A stretch of 64,000 nt of DNA from Gigaspora rosea (GCA_003550325.1 QKWP01000199.1:50514-114513); one strand, 5' to 3'; shown: positions 45,991-58,153, counted from the stretch's first letter. A program made the numbers and translations. The notes: a model not told the origin generated them from the sequence alone.

Positions 45991-46148
45991 ATAACGATAA
46001 GTTTGTTATCAATTGCTGGTATCCATTACACAAAATATTTTATTTTACAAATTAGGCAATATAAATATCAATTACATTACAAACAAGCTCTCAAAAGCAA
46101 GTTAAAGCAAGTTTAGACAAGTTTAAATTTTAAGAATTATTATTATTT

Positions 46149-47249
46149 TCATTTATTTAATATCCGAGACTTGATTTTCCCCAAACCATCGTAAACACTA
46201 TTGACATCTTTATATCTATTATATAAAAATCCGAGATACGGATGAATTTCTTCCCCTGCATGTGTAGACTTTTTAAACCACGTTGTAAATCTTAATGGTG
46301 CAAGTATAGTATGAATGGTATCTTGAAATGGAGCACAAGTGGAGTAGCATGAACACATTACATTGTCTGCTAATATAGTACCAGTTCGTGTTAATAAAGA
46401 AATATAACCTTTGTGAATTTCCTTTTTTGGTTTAAAAGAAAACAAGAATCAGATAGAAATTAAACAAAAATAAATATAATTATAACATAATTTAAACAAC
46501 TTACAGTAGAAACGTTTGCTACACGAACAGGGACTATTTGTTTGCCACTTAGAACGTGAAGTTTAGTAGAATATGGTTGTACATTCTTTGCATAATCAAA
46601 GTAATTATGGTTTATGAGTATGTGGTGATCGGGAGTGAGCAGAATGGATTCTAAAATAAAATAAAATATTAAAATATTATTTAATCTTTTATAACTTAAA
46701 AAAAAAAATGAAAAAATTTATTCTTAGTGATATTCTACCGGTTAAACCCGTGGTGGGCATGGTAAATTCAATCCTTTGATATTCAGTTTCAGCCTCAAGA
46801 TCACAATGAACATTCAGATAAACTTCTGAAAACTCTAATTCACCATGTTTTTCCCCTACACAAATTCTATCCCCGACTTTGATCGAAGACATAGGGACAA
46901 TTTTTCCAATTTCAAGTATAACTTTAGTGTCAGGTTTAAAGCAGTTATCAGTAGTCTTTTGCTTTTGATATGCAACCTGTTGACCAATATCTTCTTCAAA
47001 TCCAAATGGCGAATTTCCGTGTGTACTTTTTCTCACTCCTAAAATAATAAGCATTTTTATAGTTATTTAAAAAAAATTTCATACAAAATTAACGAACGAG
47101 TATAAGTAATAAGTACCTGCTTCGTCCGGCGCAAAGATCGTTGGATATCTGATGTTCTTTATATTGGTGGCAGGAGTTGCTGATGCTTTTTCATCATAAA
47201 GCAAAGATTCTGAGCATTTAATGATATCGGGTTCTTTTGATATATACAT
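46149..47249 (-). CDS. Hedgehog-type Hint protein, GTPase core lost
   Basis: Four exons with GT-AG introns: 47117-47249, 46739-47038, 46505-46650, 46149-46421, totalling 852 bases (283 residues). The N-terminal 44 residues end in 'YPTIFAPDEAG', followed after the intron by 'VRKSTHGNSPFG'. This lines up with 'YPAIVLLGHTG' and 'SGKSTLGNWLLG' of the GTPase-Hint gene at 24123-25923, with the intron at the same codon and phase, but the P-loop is ruined and the rest of the G domain is absent. The Hint part follows at once: 'CFKPDTKVILE', 'VGDRI', 'FSEVYL', 'LTPDHH', 'GTILADNVMCSCY', to 'SRILNK'. The remaining introns match the paralogue in place and phase. The nucleophile Cys, the TP.HH block and the SCY motif are kept, so self-cleavage is possible. 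No signal peptide is evident. Confidence 0.8.
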
Positions 47250-50200
47250 TACTAAAGCTGTTCAATAAATATTATATGGTTTTTATTGACTGACACAGAC
47301 TACTACAGATTATTACAAACTACTACAATTGCTATAAGATCCGATAAAATCCAAAGTATTTTCGATTTTCGATTTCAATAAAAGAATAAAAGAATAATAG
47401 TAAAGATGAAAGGAAAGTAAAAAAAATTTCAATATTGTCTGTAGAGTAACAACCAACGCTAAATTTATTCTGCAAGGAATCGGCAAATTAGAGTTTTGTG
47501 TAAGTCGGCCACAGTAGATCATCCTAGCCTCATTTGGAAAACTGATGCAATAAATAATAGGGGTATTAAACTAATATATAAAAGATAATAACGTTTAAAA
47601 TCACAAACATTTCACAATGTTTACGTAAGCATTTGTTCTAATGAAATCTAGTAATAAAAAGAAGATTTTAAGAATTTATTCTTAGTCGATAATCTTACCT
47701 GCCATATACATTATATACAGCACGATACATAATATATCTGATATGCAATGCAAGTTGTTTAAATTTGTCAAGATTGAATCGATTATTTAATCAAATTATA
47801 AATTGGCTAAATATTAGCAATGTATATCTTTATCCATAAATAATAAAATCAATAAGGTCATATGATATCTTTTATTATACGTAACTAATGACATGTATAT
47901 TATCACACCTTGTTAAAGAAACGTCAACTATTAAAACTAAGTAGTTGGGCGTTCTCAAACGCCTTTAATCGATGGATCAAAAAATGTCGGGGAATAAATT
48001 TTACTTGGCGGAAATTATTTTAAGCGGGTTAATTGTGTTTATCATTATGATGAATATTTAAAATAGTATCGAAATTAATAGTTATTACTAATTCAAATTT
48101 TTTTTATTGGTAAAAAAACTATTTTATATAACAAAATTTGCTATTTATTATCCAAAGAATATCAACAAATTATTATTTTTGACTCCTTATACTAAAAGTT
48201 TTCGTGGAAAATAAAATAGAAGATGCTTAGCCTTTACTCATATGACAACAAATTTAACTATTCCATCAGTAATTTCTTCATTGGTGCAACAGCCCATATC
48301 GGCGAAGACCTAAAACTAGTAGATTCTGAACTAACGTTTTTCCGTACTTAACTGACATCATCGTCATCATAATAATAATCATCATTATTATTATCTGACG
48401 ATGACGTTTGATATATAGAAGGATAATAAAACGCTCAAATATCAAATTATTATACAAACTTTCTTTTGATTGCATCATTACGATCATTAATAATATCGAA
48501 GGTAAAACTTCAAATACGTCATTATTTGCATATTCAAATTGTCAACAAAATTTTATGTAAATATCAATATAATAATTATAGCTAGCGATCATTAGCTAAT
48601 CACATCAAAGAATGAGGCTTGAAAATGTCCTGAGCCACGTAATATTAACGTCTACCCCGGCCTTAAGCCGTTTAAAAGTCTATTCTGATCTTCCGCCACT
48701 CTTAAACCTTACAGCTAATTAAGGCAATACCTTCTAAACCATATCGTTCAAGCGTGATTTGATAATGGCCATGAAAAATGTAATAATATCATGAGATTTT
48801 AAAGATTTTAAGCGATTATAACTTAAAATTGTTTCGGATTTTATCTACGTACTAACTCTATACTCAATTTTTTTCAAGTCGAAGTGTAATTTTTGCGTAA
48901 CGGTAAGTAAAAATTTTGCCATGTGATATTTAATGTTTTATAGCACAATGCGGGTAATTTACGTAATTTTGGATATCGCCGCCACAAGTAATATGACGTA
49001 ATTTGGCTATTCACACAAAATAAAAATCATGGATTAATAGCAATACGTTAGTGCACCGATAACGAATAAAAAAAGTACTGAAGTATAAAAAATGTTTGAA
49101 CAATAACTATCTATTTTTAATACAGTAGTTATAAAGTTTATAAAGTTTGATAATAAACATAATAATTTGTGTTCAGTGACTTCTTTATCTTAATGACATA
49201 CACGTTTGATCGATTAAAAATACTTTCCGATACATTTTGACCCATTGATTGAAATGCTTGAGCCCTTTATGTACCGTAATTCGCACAGTTTAGTAAATCA
49301 ACTTCAACTAACTTTAAATTCATTATAATTTTAGTTAAGTACTGAATCAAATTTTCATCAATTAAATCAAACTACAATGCGAATCATAAACGATACAATA
49401 GTAGTACTGGCCAAACTTTTGTAATGCCACGATCAAAATTATATGAACTCTAAGATTATCTGTCAATCTACAATCTGGATTGTTCGCATAATCCTTCGTT
49501 GTACCATCCGTTCAAAATATGTGTAGTAGATTATGAATGACTTGTGGCAGAAGATGTGATGAAATTTTTTGTTTCGTCATTGCGCTCCAAAATGCTATAT
49601 GGAGAAACTTTTTCGCCTGTTGAAATAATTATAGACCGTCAAAATTATCATTATTATAGGCTAATATAAACTGTCGATATTACAGTTTATTACATGGGAT
49701 ATATATTTTTGCATTGGTCATTGTTATGAAAATGGAAAACAAAATCGGATTCAAAAGGGATGAGAAAAAAAAAAAAGTTCAAATACAGTTTAACCTTGTC
49801 GGGATTTTGACTGACCTTCCTTTTGATGTTAAATACAGTACAAAAGCCTTTATTGTCTGTTAAATTTACCGTATTTATCCGTCATGAGCACCCAGGATAT
49901 TTCCCTTGCTCGTTTTAGTACCCGGATATAAATCAAGAATTGGCCTTCAAAACTGCTGCAGGGTACGTTGCACTGGTTACATACAGTATGTCGGACAAAT
50001 ACAGTATGACTACTATTGACTTTTAATTTTATTTAGTTGCATTATTAATTTATTTATTTGAATTTATAGCATTTACCACCTCATTTAATTTCTTTTAATC
50101 ACTATAATTTAATCAGCACGAGCTAAGTTTTTAAGGATGCTGATTTAGTTGAACATTTAATTTACCAAAGATAATTATTATTCATATCCAAATAATTTTT

Positions 50201-50330
50201 TTTTTTTTTGGATTTATTTTTTAATTTTGTATAATTCGTTTTGTCTCTCATTTTCGAGATGGTGCATGCGGGTATTGCCCCTTCTGCCATCGAGAAATCT
50301 ACGCAGCAGTTTTTAGTATCGCGACTTTTT
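47250..50330. other. gene-free 3-kb stretch
   Basis: No gene is recognised. Short minus-strand frames (for example near 48278-48487 and 50162-50344) have runs of Ile/Met or Lys and look like chance. A patch at 47945-48030 has 'gggcgttctcaaacgcc', a short hairpin. Sequence is somewhat less AT-rich at 48600-48760. Confidence 0.45.
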
Positions 50331-50394
50331 TTGTTTTGTTCCATTATCGTTTATTACAACTAGGCTGTCATCTCGGCAGGCTAACACTTGACCA

Positions 50395-50488
50395 ATGACT
50401 GTCGTCCCGACAGGTCACACTGACCTACTCTTGGTTTAACAACCCCAAAACTTGAACATACTAGTCAAATGACTGTCGTCCCGACAGG
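50395..50488. repeat. 20-bp direct repeats ATGACTGTCGTCCCGACAGG
   Basis: Identical 20-mers stand at 50395-50414 and 50469-50488. A third, diverged 'ggctgtcatctcggcagg' is at 50363-50380. Each contains a palindromic CTGTCG-type core. Confidence 0.75.
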
Positions 50489-50893
50489 CCATTTAAAAGA
50501 CGCATTCTCACTAATCGATAGGGTGGGATGGTCGATACAGCCAAAACGAAAGTCGGGTTCGCAGAAAAAAATCAAAATTGACTGTTTCCATTCCCACTCA
50601 ATTACCACAATTATCTCAACTATCGATAATTTCATCAATGATCGGATTACTAATAAACAAAATTACCTCATACTTTCGTTCGATGGACCGATCGAACATG
50701 TGACCGTAATCGAACCTACACATGATCGATCGGGTAGCAGATGATTCGAGACAAAAGTCATTTCGATACTTACGTATCGAGCAGCTATGAGAACTGTGCC
50801 AAGTTGGGCGAAGTTTAACATGAGCCCGGCCTCGGAGTTCAGGCTCGGGCTTAAAGATACCTGGCCGGTTAGAAACTACACATACTAGTTAAT

Positions 50894-51051
50894 GATGCCT
50901 GACGCAACTCACGTGATCTGACGCAACTGCTCACGTGACCTTAAAAACATAATGGTTTTCTGCGTCATGTGTCATGCGTCAGTGGCGCAACTTAAGGTTT
51001 CGTCAAGTTGCGTCAAGGTTTCGTCATTCTTCATCAGCTGCGTCAGGCATC
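50894..51051. mobile_element. MITE with clustered GCGTCA motifs (158 bp)
   Basis: GATGCCTGACGCAACT on the left and AGCTGCGTCAGGCATC on the right are inverse. Inside, TGACGCA or TGCGTCA occurs about six times in both directions. Such clusters are typical of subterminal transposase-binding sites but also match bZIP-type sites; neither is shown. Confidence 0.65.
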
Positions 51052-51376
51052 TATAATACTAGTACAATGTGTCCAAAAAATCATGCCGCTTACAAGATCT
51101 GGGTCTGTTACATTCCACACTTGGTTATGGTTCCCGTGATTCGCGAGAATAATCGTCGATGAAGTCTCTCAAATTAAGTTAGTATAGTTACAACTTCACC
51201 ATATATATCAGTATGAAAATCTTTAAGTAGATGCGCAAAGTGATTCTCGGTGTGAAATGAAAAAATTCTGCAGGTTTTACTTAGCAGTAATCAGACGTAG
51301 TCATGCATAGAATAATTACCCAAATAATGTTTCAAATATATTGAAAGGTCTGACTTTGCATATTTCGTATATGCTA

Positions 51377-51790
51377 GTGATACAAATCGAAAATCGAATT
51401 AATCGATTAGTTGTAAAGTTGACAACTAATCGATTTGAATTTTACAGACCCAACTTAGTCGATTAATCGATTAGTCGACTAATCGATTAATCGATTGGCC
51501 AACTAATTGATTAATCGACTAATTAATCGATTAGTCAATTGGTCGTTTAATCAACTGATCATATAAGAATATCAACCCGGCTGTTTTCAGTTGCTACCTT
51601 ACGTGTATTTTACCAAGTTTCGTTTATTATTTATTCAATTAATCGATTGGTCAATCGATTAGTCAATTAATCGATTAATCGCGATTAATCGCGAACTAAT
51701 CGATTAGTTGAATAAAATCGATTAATCGATTAGTTGGATAAAATGATCTATCAACTAATCGATTGAAAAATTTTCATCGATTTGTATCAC
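51377..51790. mobile_element. TA-flanked repeat element made of ATCGATTAGT words (414 bp)
   Basis: GTGATACAAATCGA at the left and TCGATTTGTATCAC at the right are inverse, with TA on each side. About fifteen copies of ATCGATTA or TAATCGAT, in both orientations, fill the interior. Non-coding; possibly a Tc1/mariner-class MITE expanded by short repeats. Confidence 0.7.
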
Positions 51791-52124
51791 TAAAAATAAT
51801 ACAATACATTAAAGTAAAACGTAAAATTAAGACAATGCAGCTTAATAATGTTTTTACTGTACATAATAGTAGATTCATTTACTGTTAACGACATAATTAG
51901 AAATATTTAGTTTTGAATGCTTGGAATCAGAGTCTTTTAAACTTTTAAAATTAAATTTACTCTAACTTTATTTGCTGCTTTTATAATAATTTATACAGAT
52001 GATCATGGTACAAATGCAGAAATGACGCTACGGATCCCGATCCACTTTCATAAGAGCATCAACGGACGCCTGGCGGTCGTGTCTTTCCTGCCTGTCCCTA
52101 ATTCAAAGCAACATTAACATAGTG

Positions 52125-52547
52125 ATGTTAAAAAGCGACGACCAGAAATCAATTAATAGCTCAAGTGTTACGCCATTACTAGAATCTACGTCTTCTGAAC
52201 TTAAGCAAGACCCAAATCATATAATGATTTCGCCTAAACTCCCTCCAACAATCGATATGATCGAGCTTATCTCTAAAAAATCCCCGATGGCAGAATTCCC
52301 GCGAGAGCACATAATGCGTTTATCATTTATATGTAGAAACGGCTCGCAAGAACGGATACCACTTACCAATGACTATTGTATCTTCTATGGCGTCACAGAG
52401 CTGGGAATCGAATCTGCTGACGAGACTGTCAAAGCTGAATATCGTCGAATAGCTAAAGAGGCTTTAAGGGTTCGTAATGAGATGTATTCTGAATCTGGGC
52501 GAAGAAAAAAAACAAACAAAATCAAAGCGCTATTCAAAAAAATTTAA
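52125..52547 (+). CDS. divergent HMG-box (MATA_HMG-like) protein
   Basis: 140 residues from the ATG at 52125. 'KLPPTIDMIELISKK' (about 36-50) resembles the segment ahead of the HMG box in Rhizophagus MATA_HMG proteins. The end of the box is recognisable as 'VKAEYRRIAKEALRVRNEMY' followed by a basic 'GRRKK' tail. The middle ('FICRNGSQERIPLTNDYC') is far from the usual 'PNAFIIYR' start, so DNA binding is uncertain. No intron is needed. These proteins are a large family in arbuscular mycorrhizal fungi, once discussed as mating-type candidates. It lies 130 bases before the kinase gene on the same strand. The call rests on wording, not a search. Confidence 0.5.
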   Translation: MLKSDDQKSINSSSVTPLLESTSSELKQDPNHIMISPKLPPTIDMIELISKKSPMAEFPREHIMRLSFICRNGSQERIPLTNDYCIFYGVTELGIESADETVKAEYRRIAKEALRVRNEMYSESGRRKKTNKIKALFKKI

Positions 52548-52672
52548 CGTCGGAAAAAACATGTAAGATTTGTGGCACACTTTGTATATTTATATGGTAC
52601 ATTAAAATTAACATTATAATTTTATTGTATATAATAAATAGTATTAGAACTGACGGAATTTATTGAAAAAAG

Positions 52673-53837
52673 TTGAAAGAACTTAATGTAAGAATGTTCA
52701 ACTACTTGCATTTTAGAGAGCTCAAACTTATTGGAAGTGGGGATATGCGAATGTATATTCTGCTAAATTCTGGAAAACAATACGCAGTAAAGAGTCTGGG
52801 GAATACTTTACAATTAGAATATAAAGAAGCTATGTCATTCATTCATGAGGTAATGGTAATTAATCTTAATTGAATTCTTTCATGGAAAAAGAATATTGAC
52901 AAGTTTAAATGATATACTGTATTTTGCGGACTAATTCGTAAGTGCGCGTCAAGATCGTATCATATTCTATATAAATAAATTTATGCATATTTCTATTTGA
53001 CCGATCATGTAAGTCATAAAGTGTACGTTATTTTTTTTATTTATTTTTTTATAGTTGAAAATTTTACGTGAAGTTAGTCATCCCAATATTATTAAATTTT
53101 ATGGAGTTTATAAAGGTATGGAGGCTGACCTAAAATTAAATAACGTTAAATAATAACATATGATTGACAAACTTTAGATCCACATAATTTCATGCTTATA
53201 TTACAATTGGCTAATGGAGGAACTTTACGTAAGTATTTGGAATCAAAATGGAAAGATGGATTAACCTTATTAGCTTCGCAGTTGAAATTACCTGTGGGTT
53301 ACGTTTCTTACACGGAAAAAAAATATGCCATAGAGATTTGGTGCGTAGTTGACGTAGTTGACCTATGTAAAAATTACAAGTCCTTATTTTAATATACTAA
53401 GTTTTTACATAAAATTCTTCTAGCATTCTAATAATATTCTAATAAATGACGGTAAAATTTTAATTTCGGATTTTGGAATATCCAAAAAAATGGACAGTAC
53501 AACGGCGACTTCTAGTATAAAAGGCTTACCAGCATATGTTGAACCAAGATATTATTTTTATCCTGACGAAAAGATTAAACGTGATGAAAAATCTGACATT
53601 TATAGTCTAGGTGTAGTTTTCTGGGAGCTCACGAGTGGAACACCTCCGTTCTCAGATTCGCCGAATCATGCTATAATAATAAAAATTTCACAAGGAAAGA
53701 GGGAAACAATTATACCTGGGACACCCATAGATTATGCTAAACTCTACATGAGGTGTTGGGACTCTGAACCTGAAAAACGTCCAACGATAGAAGAAATTTT
53801 AACTGAACTTGAAAGGCTATCTAAGGGGGTCGTTTAA
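52673..53837 (+). CDS. TKL-type protein kinase with MITE-altered C-terminus and one frame break
   Basis: Exons read as 52673-52849, 53055-53115, 53178-53340 and 53424-53837, with GT-AG introns. The start is unclear; the first in-frame ATG is at 52694. Parts: an unusual glycine loop 'LIGSGDMRMYIL', the ATP-binding Lys in 'YAVKSLG', 'LREVSHPNIIKFYGV', hinge 'LILQLANGGTLRKYLE', catalytic loop CHRDL (53325-53340) joined by splicing to 'HSNNILI', 'ISDFGISKKM', 'GLPAYVEP' (VEP for the usual APE), 'KSDIYSLGVVFWEL' and 'PEKRPT'. Exon 3 changes frame once near 53277, between 'TLLAS' and 'VEITCGLRFLH'. The last three codons and stop come from the MITE at 53826-54098. Signalling kinase of the expanded Glomeromycotina set; it could be active if the frame break is an error. 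Confidence 0.75.
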
Positions 53838-54098
53838 AGCCTGGCACCTTACGAAATTACCCGATATATAACCCGGATCAGTCCGAACAAAACAAAGCGA
53901 GACGGCAAAGACAAAAACACGAAATATATAAAAAACGGCTATCTAAACCAGTCTTGGTTGACTAAGCAAAAGTGTTGGAATGCGATTTTACTATATAGAA
54001 ACTACTCTTTCTAACCCAACCCTAACCCTAACCCTAATATTAATTAAAAATCGGAAAAATCGGGTAATTTCACAAGGTGCCAGGCTTTAAACGTCCCC
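53826..54098. mobile_element. hAT-like MITE (273 bp), exact 8-bp TSD, inserted in the kinase 3' end
   Basis: The ends are GGGGTCGTTTAAAGCCTGGC and its inverse starting GGGGACG. The 8-base duplication TATCTAAG is exact at 53818-53825 and 54099-54106. The interior has 'cggatcagtccg' and a 'ccctaaccctaaccctaa' tract, as in the MITE at 31851-32133. The insertion adds Gly-Val-Val and a stop to the kinase. Confidence 0.9.
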
Positions 54099-54106
54099 TA
54101 TCTAAG

Positions 54107-55370
54107 GAAATAACGATTCTATCAGTCGTAAATACTAATAATTATGTTAATACCAATTATTAACAAATCCCTGATACTGAAAAAAAAAATCCGGCTTATC
54201 AAATTGCTAATTGTATTAGAAGCCATTAATCTAAATATATAGACAAACAATGTTATTAGCTGTAAATATTTTATAATGATACAATGTCTTACCATCACGC
54301 GTAAAAAAATAGAATAATCGTTAACTTAACTTTGTAACAATTTGGGTCATAATTATTATTGAATGAAATATTCGGGTAGATCAATCTTATGTAATTAAGA
54401 TTTATCCTTTTCTTTTCCTCGTATTCTTATGTACTAAGGTTTTATCAATATAAGGTTATACGGCCTAGAATTTTTTAAAAATTATTAAAAATTAATAAAG
54501 CAGTCTTTATGTGTTTTGAAATATAATAAATTAATAGAGTCTTGATATATAATAAATTAATAAAATATAATAAATTAAAACAGCCTTGAAAATAATCAAA
54601 ATCTGACAATTTTGTTTAGATTCGCTCCGGATAATGAAAACCTTATTTTCTTATTATCAATGTTCAACACTTAATGCAGAATACATAAACCAAACACGCC
54701 GATACGTGATGGGTTTAGTACTTACAATCAGTGATATAAATTGGATCAGCGCAGCGCACATAGATTTAAATTTGCGCATATATCAGGATTCTCTGTATAT
54801 ATAATGAGCATATGAATTTTTTTTTTGGCGCGAGTTTTTTTTTGCGTTTCCGCCAATAAAAATTTTTTGAATTTATAACGCTGTTTACAATAATGATAAC
54901 GATAAAAATTTATAACGATAGATTTACAACTCTAGTGATCACATATTTCACATATTTTACATATTTCTATCTAATCCGCATAATCTGTAGCATAATTTTA
55001 AAAAATTTTTTCGCATAATTCGCATAATTTGAAGTGTAAAGCAGGCAGAATTTGGGGTTTGTTGCAGAAGAAAATAGGATCCCTATGCTGGGGTAGTTAG
55101 TTTTTTGGGCATAGTCACGTAACAATAGAAAGTGACAGCAATCCTGGGAAAGATTGACCAATAGGAAATATGGAAAAACATGCTATTAAGAAAAAACCAA
55201 TGATAACCTGGGTACTTCATAGTTATCATAACCAAAATACAATCCATGTACTGCTTCATATATTATGTGGGTTGTGAGGATGTGGTATGTTCCTGATAAA
55301 CAATAATGTATATAACTAGCTACTTTTCTGTCCTAAACTACCAATAATATATATCCACAAGACTTAAATC
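54107..55370. other. gene-free stretch
   Basis: The first 60 bases continue the former kinase frame to a TAA near 54163. The rest is AT-rich without coding signal; 'cgcataattcgcataattt' words occur near 55010. Confidence 0.5.
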
Positions 55371-55376
55371 CCAACG

Positions 55377-55670
55377 ATGGTGGGCGAGAAAGAGGCGTTG
55401 ACTGACTTGGTCCGAGAGTTAGGGCTTAAGGTCTTGCTGCGGCGATTCCGAAAGGATAAGTATTGCTTATGTATATATTTCTTGTATTACTTTCTTTGTC
55501 TTTAAGTAGGCACTAAATATTTGTTTCTCTTCCGTAGGTTGAAATGGTTGATTTAGTCGTTTACGGTGTCACAGGACAAGAGCAATCGGGTTGCCGATTG
55601 GGGTTGACGTATTTTCCTATCCGGTTTGAGGACGATCCCATGTGCTGGCGGAGTACGGGAATTAATTAGC
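55377..55670 (+). other. possible small two-exon gene of unknown family
   Basis: From the ATG at 55377 a frame reads 'MVGEKEALTDLVRELGLK' and 'LLRRFRKDK'. After a gap with 'gtattgctta' at one end and 'ttccgtag' at the other, a second stretch reads 'VEMVDLVVYGVTGQEQSG', 'LGLTYFPIRFEDDP' and ends at 55670. Composition is protein-like and G+C-rich for the region. The splice phase that would join the two does not work out with the plain GT-AG pair, so this may be two separate or decayed pieces. No family is recognised. Confidence 0.3.
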
Positions 55671-55679
55671 GGGAGTAAT

Positions 55680-56455
55680 TTATTGTACGATAAATAAGGT
55701 AATCAATGATCTAATCAATTCGGGTTTTTATATAAATTACTTTTGTCGATTACTAAGCCTTTTATGTTTTTAGTTGACGAAATCGGGTTTTATGATAGTC
55801 TCGAAGTTACGATTAATACGAAAAGGATTTTTGGGGTTACGAAAATGTTAAGGGTTCGAAGATAAGCTTATTTTAACTTTGGTTACTTTCAATAGGAAAA
55901 TTCAAGGGAAACAACTACTAACACTTCTACTCTTATTTCGAAGGTTATTCTTGAACTCCACACTTGAGTTAACTTTATTTGAACGAAAAGAGGTCAGGTA
56001 TTTATACTTTTTACATTGCTGCGTCCTTCGCATCATTGTTATGAATCTATCAAGTCCTAACTAGTTTTTCTAAACTAATATATTTGATATCCTTGATATA
56101 TCAAATATAATTGATATATTTAATATATCTGATATATCTGATATATTAAATATATTTGATATATTTGAGATATTTGATATATTTAATATCCTTACTATCT
56201 CAGATCGTCGAACCGGGTTTTAGGGCAGGTAAGGACGTACTATATCTCTAGGGCTTATAGTATTATATACTATACTCAAGGGGTCTTATACTTTTAAACA
56301 TAAATAACGAAAGAAAACTATATATTTTATAAATAAAAAGAAGACTATATTAGGTATTTCAAGGGGCCGGGTACCCTGACGCTTCTCACAGGGTACATAC
56401 TTATCAGTCAATCAAGATGTCACGCAGATCATGTGAATAAATTTTTTATGGTTTT
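55680..56455. repeat. gene-free stretch with TGATATATTTAATA-type repeats
   Basis: Between 56080 and 56195 the words 'gatatatttaatat', 'tgatatatctgatatat' and 'atatttgatatat' follow each other with a period of about 10 bases. No coding signal elsewhere. Confidence 0.6.
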
Positions 56456-56459
56456 ACTA

Positions 56460-56791
56460 AATCACACCACTGGTGCTCACCACCACAATGATCTACACCA
56501 ATCAAATTTTTTAAATGCAGTGTAATGTAAAGATCAGGTGTAACATAAAATTTTTGTAAAAAATACAGTACCTTCTAACTCAAAATTTTATCTATGAAAC
56601 CACCTTTTTTTTTTTAAAAAAAAACCCCCTTGTGTAATTTTACTATATACTATGCCTCACTCTAACCCTAACTATTAACTCTTACTCAACATTTATCGTC
56701 TTTAACTTTTGTTTATTTTTTTTTGTTTATTTTTTTGATACTGATCTTCACATTAAACTGCATACTGGTGTTGAACACCAGTGGTTTGATT
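56460..56791. mobile_element. MITE family B with palindromic termini
   Basis: 'aatcacaccactggtgctca' on the left and 'gaacaccagtggtttgatt' on the right are inverse, and each is partly palindromic (CCACTGGTG). The interior carries 'tcactctaaccctaacta' and 'gtgtaattttactata', the reverse of family B words at 1966-2160 and 41020-41300. Confidence 0.65.
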
Positions 56792-56801
56792 TAGTCCTAC
56801 T

Positions 56802-57738
56802 GATTTTTTATATATGAAATTTAAGTGATTGATACTCATATGAAATTATCAATTTGTATAATAAATTGCAATGGTAGGCCATTTTTAATCGTCACTTTCA
56901 GGGGTTTTATAAAAAGAAACTGCGTTCTGAACACAAACGATTTAGCAATACAAAATACTTTATTATCTCTATGTTTAAAGCAAAAAAAAAATAAAAAATT
57001 GAAAAAATAATGTCTTTGAAGATGCCCTTTCGTTTCATAACCTATAGTATTGAGAGTCAAAATCATATAACTGATAAAGTTTCTACTACAAAAACAAAGC
57101 TGTCAGTAAACTTCTGCACAAGATTAAAATAATCATACTTGCAAGACTGTTAATCTATTTTAAAGTTAGAAAGGAGAAAATGCGTTAACTTTGCTAAATA
57201 TTAGTTGAATAATAACCTTGGATAAGAAGAAATACTTTACGTTGATTTCTCTGGGTCTTAGTAGAATAATAGACCTGAAACAGAAGGAAGGAAGAATGCT
57301 GTGTTGACTTCAGTAGAGCGAAAAGGGAGTTCTGGGGTCAGATTTCGGTGATGTATTCAGAATGGCCTCCAATCCCTCTCTACAGATCCTTCTAGTTATA
57401 TTTAATCATATATCGAATTCAAGCTCTAAATTATGCTAGAGCCAAATCCTGTTAACTTACTTTCCTTACTCCTAAATTTAGGCTTCCAACATTAAGGAGT
57501 ACATAGTCTTTGTTAACGTTCTGGCTATGTTTTTAATCCCAAACAAGATAACAAAACAATTATGCTATCTCGCTTGCCCTTGAAACGAGCAGAGAGCACC
57601 AAGGACCGAAGTGTCCGAGTGTGCTTCTCTGCGAGCCCATTCAAGCCTAAAATGCATACTATTTTCTATGTTATCCTAGAATTAATTCAAAACGTGATTT
57701 AACACTATCCAGCAAAGGACAAAAAATGCTAAATCTCA
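56802..57738. other. gene-free stretch before the Polinton-like element
   Basis: No recognised gene. Two overlapping frames near 56825-57066 on opposite strands are probably chance. The stretch at 57250-57640 is more balanced in composition but has no long frame. Confidence 0.4.
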
Positions 57739-57743
57739 CTTCG

Positions 57744-57900
57744 CAGAGGTGAGACTTAGCTATTAGGATGAGACTTATCCGATCAGAGGTGAGATTTAGC
57801 TATTAGGGATGAGACTTATCTGATCAGAGGTGAGACCTATTCGATCAAAGATGAGACTTATCTGAGGGAAGACTTATCTAAAGTGAGACTTATTATACAT
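57744..57900. repeat. tandem repeat of GGTGAGACTTAGC / GATGAGACTTATC units
   Basis: About four units of roughly 41 bases, each with 'gaggtgagacttagctatta' or 'gatgagacttatctgatca'. The same 'ggtgagactta' word stands right before the ATG of the zinc-finger frame at 58154, so the array may be part of the element's promoter region. Confidence 0.7.
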
Positions 57901-57938
57901 ATTTCAAAGTCTCATTGCCACGTCTCACCTGTTTTTTT

Positions 57939-58034
57939 CACAAGCTCAAAAAACAAAATATAGTAATCAGTTTAGAGTTTACCTACTTTCTGGCTTCGAG
58001 TGATTTATCACAAGAAGGCGGGGATCTAGCTTCT
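57939..58034. repeat. direct repeat flanking the element, copy 1
   Basis: Starts 'cacaagctcaaaaaa' and contains 'ttctggcttcgagtgattta' and 'gatctagcttct'. It matches 63438-63543 in order and orientation; a partial copy is at 62447-62478. Confidence 0.75.
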
Positions 58035-58153
58035 GAGCACTCGAAAAAGATATATCCTATTTTGAATAATTTTATCATGAAAAGATGAGGGTAAATATTT
58101 TTATTTAAACAAAAGTTTACCCAATATATTAATAGGTGAGACTTAATAATATC

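Noticed and set aside
48278-48487. 69-codon minus-strand frame
   Set aside because: It contains a run of Ile/Met codons from an 'atcatcat' repeat and no recognisable domain.
50469-50744. 91-codon frame beginning in the 20-bp direct repeat
   Set aside because: Balanced composition but no motif or homology cue, and its start lies in repeat sequence; too weak to call.
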